The notes below the pieces were generated by a model. It was not told where the DNA came from and searched no databases. It saw only the letters and a program-made list of their open reading frames with translations. Of a stretch of 64,000 nucleotides of DNA, positions 62,489 to 64,000 are shown in pieces. How positions within the stretch are numbered: the first letter of the stretch is position 1; each line of letters starts with the position of its first letter. The stretch spans positions 1,612,001-1,676,000 of the forward strand of contig JAPFFF010000028.1 in assembly GCA_039105265.1 (NCBI GenBank), read 5' to 3'. This stretch comes from Tritrichomonas musculus (taxonomy: Eukaryota > Parabasalia > Tritrichomonadida > Tritrichomonadidae). The position numbers and the translations under genes are program-made.

Positions 62489-62862
62489 TATTTATTTTTC
62501 ATTTTTTACATAATGAGGCTTGAACTACTTATTCAATCATCGTGTAAATAACGATTAAGCTCAGTACATTTATTTTTCACTATTTCGAATTTAAACATTC
62601 AAACTATAAGAAATTTTGATAAAATTCTGATTAAAAATAAGAAAAAAAAATCATAAATTTTTACACGTCAAGCGTGGTACCAACTGCAATAATTAGTTAT
62701 TATATTTCTTATATAAATGTATTTATCAAATATAATTATTAAAGTAATAAATAAAAGAGGCAAGTTGGGGAAATAATAAATAATAAAAATTTTTAAAGTT
62801 TGTTTTTTACGAGTTTCATAAAAAACGTACTTTTTTTACGGGTTTCATGAAATACGTTATGT
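62489..62862. other. AT-rich intergenic DNA
   Basis: No gene. A short imperfect direct repeat TTTTTACG(A/G)GTTTCAT lies at 62806 and 62832, just before the rhamnosidase remnant. Confidence 0.5.
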
Positions 62863-63261
62863 ATCATTCACTACGCTTACGCTTCTATTTGTGAATGGCT
62901 TTATTGTGACACTTGTGGATTGAATCCAATTGAAGATTATCATGGATTCAAACGTGTCTTACTGAGGCCTCATCCAGATGAAAGATTGGTCTTTACAAAG
63001 GCTTTACATGAATCGCCAATGGGTCATCATGAATGTGGATGGAAAATTGAAAATGGAAATGTTAAATATACATTTTCAATTCCTTTCAATACTAAAACCA
63101 AGTTGGTTCTTTTGGATCTGAAAAAGAGTGAAGTTGTTTCGGCTTCTTTCGAGACAAAAGAGTAAGGAAGTGATGTGGTTGCTAACTTATCAAGTGGAAA
63201 ATATGAAATAGTTTGCAAACACAAGAAGGTTGAATATGAATTGCCTAACAAATTCAAATAA
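62863..63261 (+). pseudogene. Alpha-L-rhamnosidase (GH78) C-terminal remnant
   Basis: The frame reads IIHYAYASICEWLYCDTCG, then LNPIEDYHGFKRVLLRPHPD, SPMGHHECGWKIENGN and FSIPFNTKTKLVLLD, and ends LSSGKYEIVCK before TAA at 63259-63261. This is the C-terminal part of bacterial-type GH78 rhamnosidases: the end of the (alpha/alpha)6 barrel with its HYA-x-GS-WLY turn, then the closing beta-sandwich. One in-frame TAA (63163-63165) interrupts it, and the catalytic N-terminal part is absent. In trichomonads such genes are usually of bacterial origin; transfer is inferred here, not shown. Confidence 0.75.
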
Positions 63262-63279
63262 AAGAATTTTATCTTTTTA

Positions 63280-63530
63280 TTTTCTTCAATAAGATTCCTA
63301 AATTTGGAACACCAATTCTTGAAATTGTAGCCGAAGATGATCCATTCACAAAGAAAAGCTATTTCCCTTTCAAAGAAGCTGAACAAGATAATAATCAATT
63401 TATGGTTCTTGTAACTACAAAAGAAGGATGGTATTGCGGCTTTGTAGAAGGAATGGATGATGAGCATACATTTTTTGAAGATATTGCGTTCGAGTGGTTT
63501 GAAAGAGCAGCTCAGATGAATATAAAATAA
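63280..63530 (+). pseudogene. Alpha/beta-hydrolase C-terminal remnant
   Basis: The frame reads NKIPKFGTPILEIVAEDDPF, then MVLVTTKEGWYCGFVEGMDD and FEWFERAAQMNIK to TAA 63528-63530. IP-x-L-x-I-x-A-x-DDP followed by T-x-x-GGHxGF is the C-terminal signature of ABHD1/3- or YheT-type hydrolases. Here GGHxGF has become GWYCGF, so the catalytic His is lost. No start or N-terminal part is present. It lies 20 bases after the rhamnosidase remnant on the same strand. Confidence 0.55.
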
Positions 63531-63600
63531 AATTTCAAAAGATTCGTATCTATTTAATAAAGATAATACTAAAAAAAGATTATTATATTTATAAAAAAAT

Positions 63601-63663
63601 TCGCATCTGCAGGGACTCGCGCCCAGAATCTCCTCCTTAGAAGGGAGGCGCATTATCGAACGC
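63601..63663 (-). pseudogene. Partial tRNA-Arg(UCU), lacking the 5' acceptor strand
   Basis: Read on the minus strand: D-arm-like GCG-loop-CGC, a perfect anticodon arm CCTCC-CTTCTAA-GGAGG (63632-63648) with anticodon TCT (63639-63641), variable AGATT, a T-arm CTGGG/CCCTG with one mismatch, and 3' acceptor strand AGATGCG plus A. The expected pairing partner CGCATCT is not found at the 5' side, and the T-loop reads CGCGAGT instead of TTCGAAT-like, so it is probably a dead fragment. Confidence 0.5.
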
Positions 63664-63718
63664 AATATTAAGTAAAAGTTTAGTAATTTATAAATGAATA
63701 CACATTCATTAATATTCA

Positions 63719-63922
63719 TTATTTTTCAAATTTTAAGTAATTTATTTTTTTCCATTTAAATGCTTTTGGTTTTATTTTGGTTATTAAATATTTTTCATTT
63801 TCATATTCAACAAATCGAGGAACAAAAATTATTTTTTCTTTATCATCAAGTCCAATAACTGACGCGGTATGATCCTTTGCATTCAAATTAAGTTTTAATC
63901 CATTTTCAATATCGATATCCAT
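63719..63922 (-). pseudogene. BspA-like LRR protein, N-terminal fragment
   Basis: 67 residues from the ATG at 63920-63922. MDIDIENGLKLNLNAKDHTA then SVIGLDDKEKIIFVPRFVEY and YLITKIKPKAFKWKKINYLK is the standard N-terminal cap of trichomonad BspA-like proteins, leading into the first leucine-rich repeat. It stops at 63719-63721 after one repeat, where intact relatives continue for hundreds of residues. Truncated; no signal peptide is visible, as is usual for this family. Confidence 0.7.
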
Positions 63923-64000
63923 TTAGATTTCAAAGTTAATTTCAATTATTCAAAAAATTCTATGAGAATATTGAAAAATGATTTAATAACTATCTCAAAA

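Overview
The window looks like a parabasalid protist of the trichomonad type (Trichomonas/Tritrichomonas-like). The evidence is: very AT-rich intergenic DNA; intronless genes; short leaders in which a TCA(T)(A/T) initiator-like motif lies 11 to 26 bases before several ATGs; and typical trichomonad families (BspA-like leucine-rich repeat proteins, ankyrin/DUF3447 proteins, BTB proteins, TKL-like kinases, a multi-pass PAS-cyclase, cytosolic Hsp70 ending EEVD, and type I surface proteins with low-complexity stalks). The species is inferred, not proven.

Layout. (1) 1-21650 is a head-to-tail array of R2-like non-LTR retrotransposons (LINEs with three C2H2 fingers, reverse transcriptase, CCHC knuckle and restriction-like endonuclease). 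It holds copy A (enters from the left edge, open frame), three short non-coding units of 861, 873 and 1083 bp, copy B (near-identical to A, one nonsense codon), and copy C (diverged, AT-rich, frameshifted, 3'-truncated). The five element or unit starts visible in the window (all except A, whose start lies outside) begin with the same CCACACGGGAGGAG-T8 motif. (2) 22261-24570 encodes an AAA-ATPase-like protein whose nuclease half has lost its motifs and whose C-terminus carries a chromo-barrel/Tudor-knot-like domain. (3) 25619-27715 is a surface protein gene with a 36-bp minisatellite and one in-frame stop. (4) 27806-35408 is rich in small TIR elements and contains an ankyrin gene broken by a composite satellite. 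(5) 35491-39638 holds a BTB/discoidin-like gene and a four-TM protein gene. (6) 40040-57055 is a large inverted arrangement: two Hsp70 genes form the arms and enclose a thioredoxin-like/CAP-domain surface protein, a dead BspA gene and a receptor-type nucleotide cyclase. (7) 57179-62488 has a kinase fragment and a 1288-residue fusion of pseudokinase, SNF2/CHD-type helicase lobe, AAA-ATPase-like domain and PD-(D/E)XK nuclease. (8) 62863-63922 is a graveyard: the C-terminus of a GH78 rhamnosidase, an alpha/beta-hydrolase tail, a partial tRNA-Arg(UCU), and the N-terminus of a BspA-like protein.

The two most novel things are the LINE array, with short derivatives that share the LINE 5' end and conserved RNA pairings, and the two AAA-ATPase-like proteins in one window that have each independently acquired a chromatin-protein module (a chromo barrel in one, a CHD-like helicase lobe in the other). 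All family calls are from motif reading alone; no database search was run.
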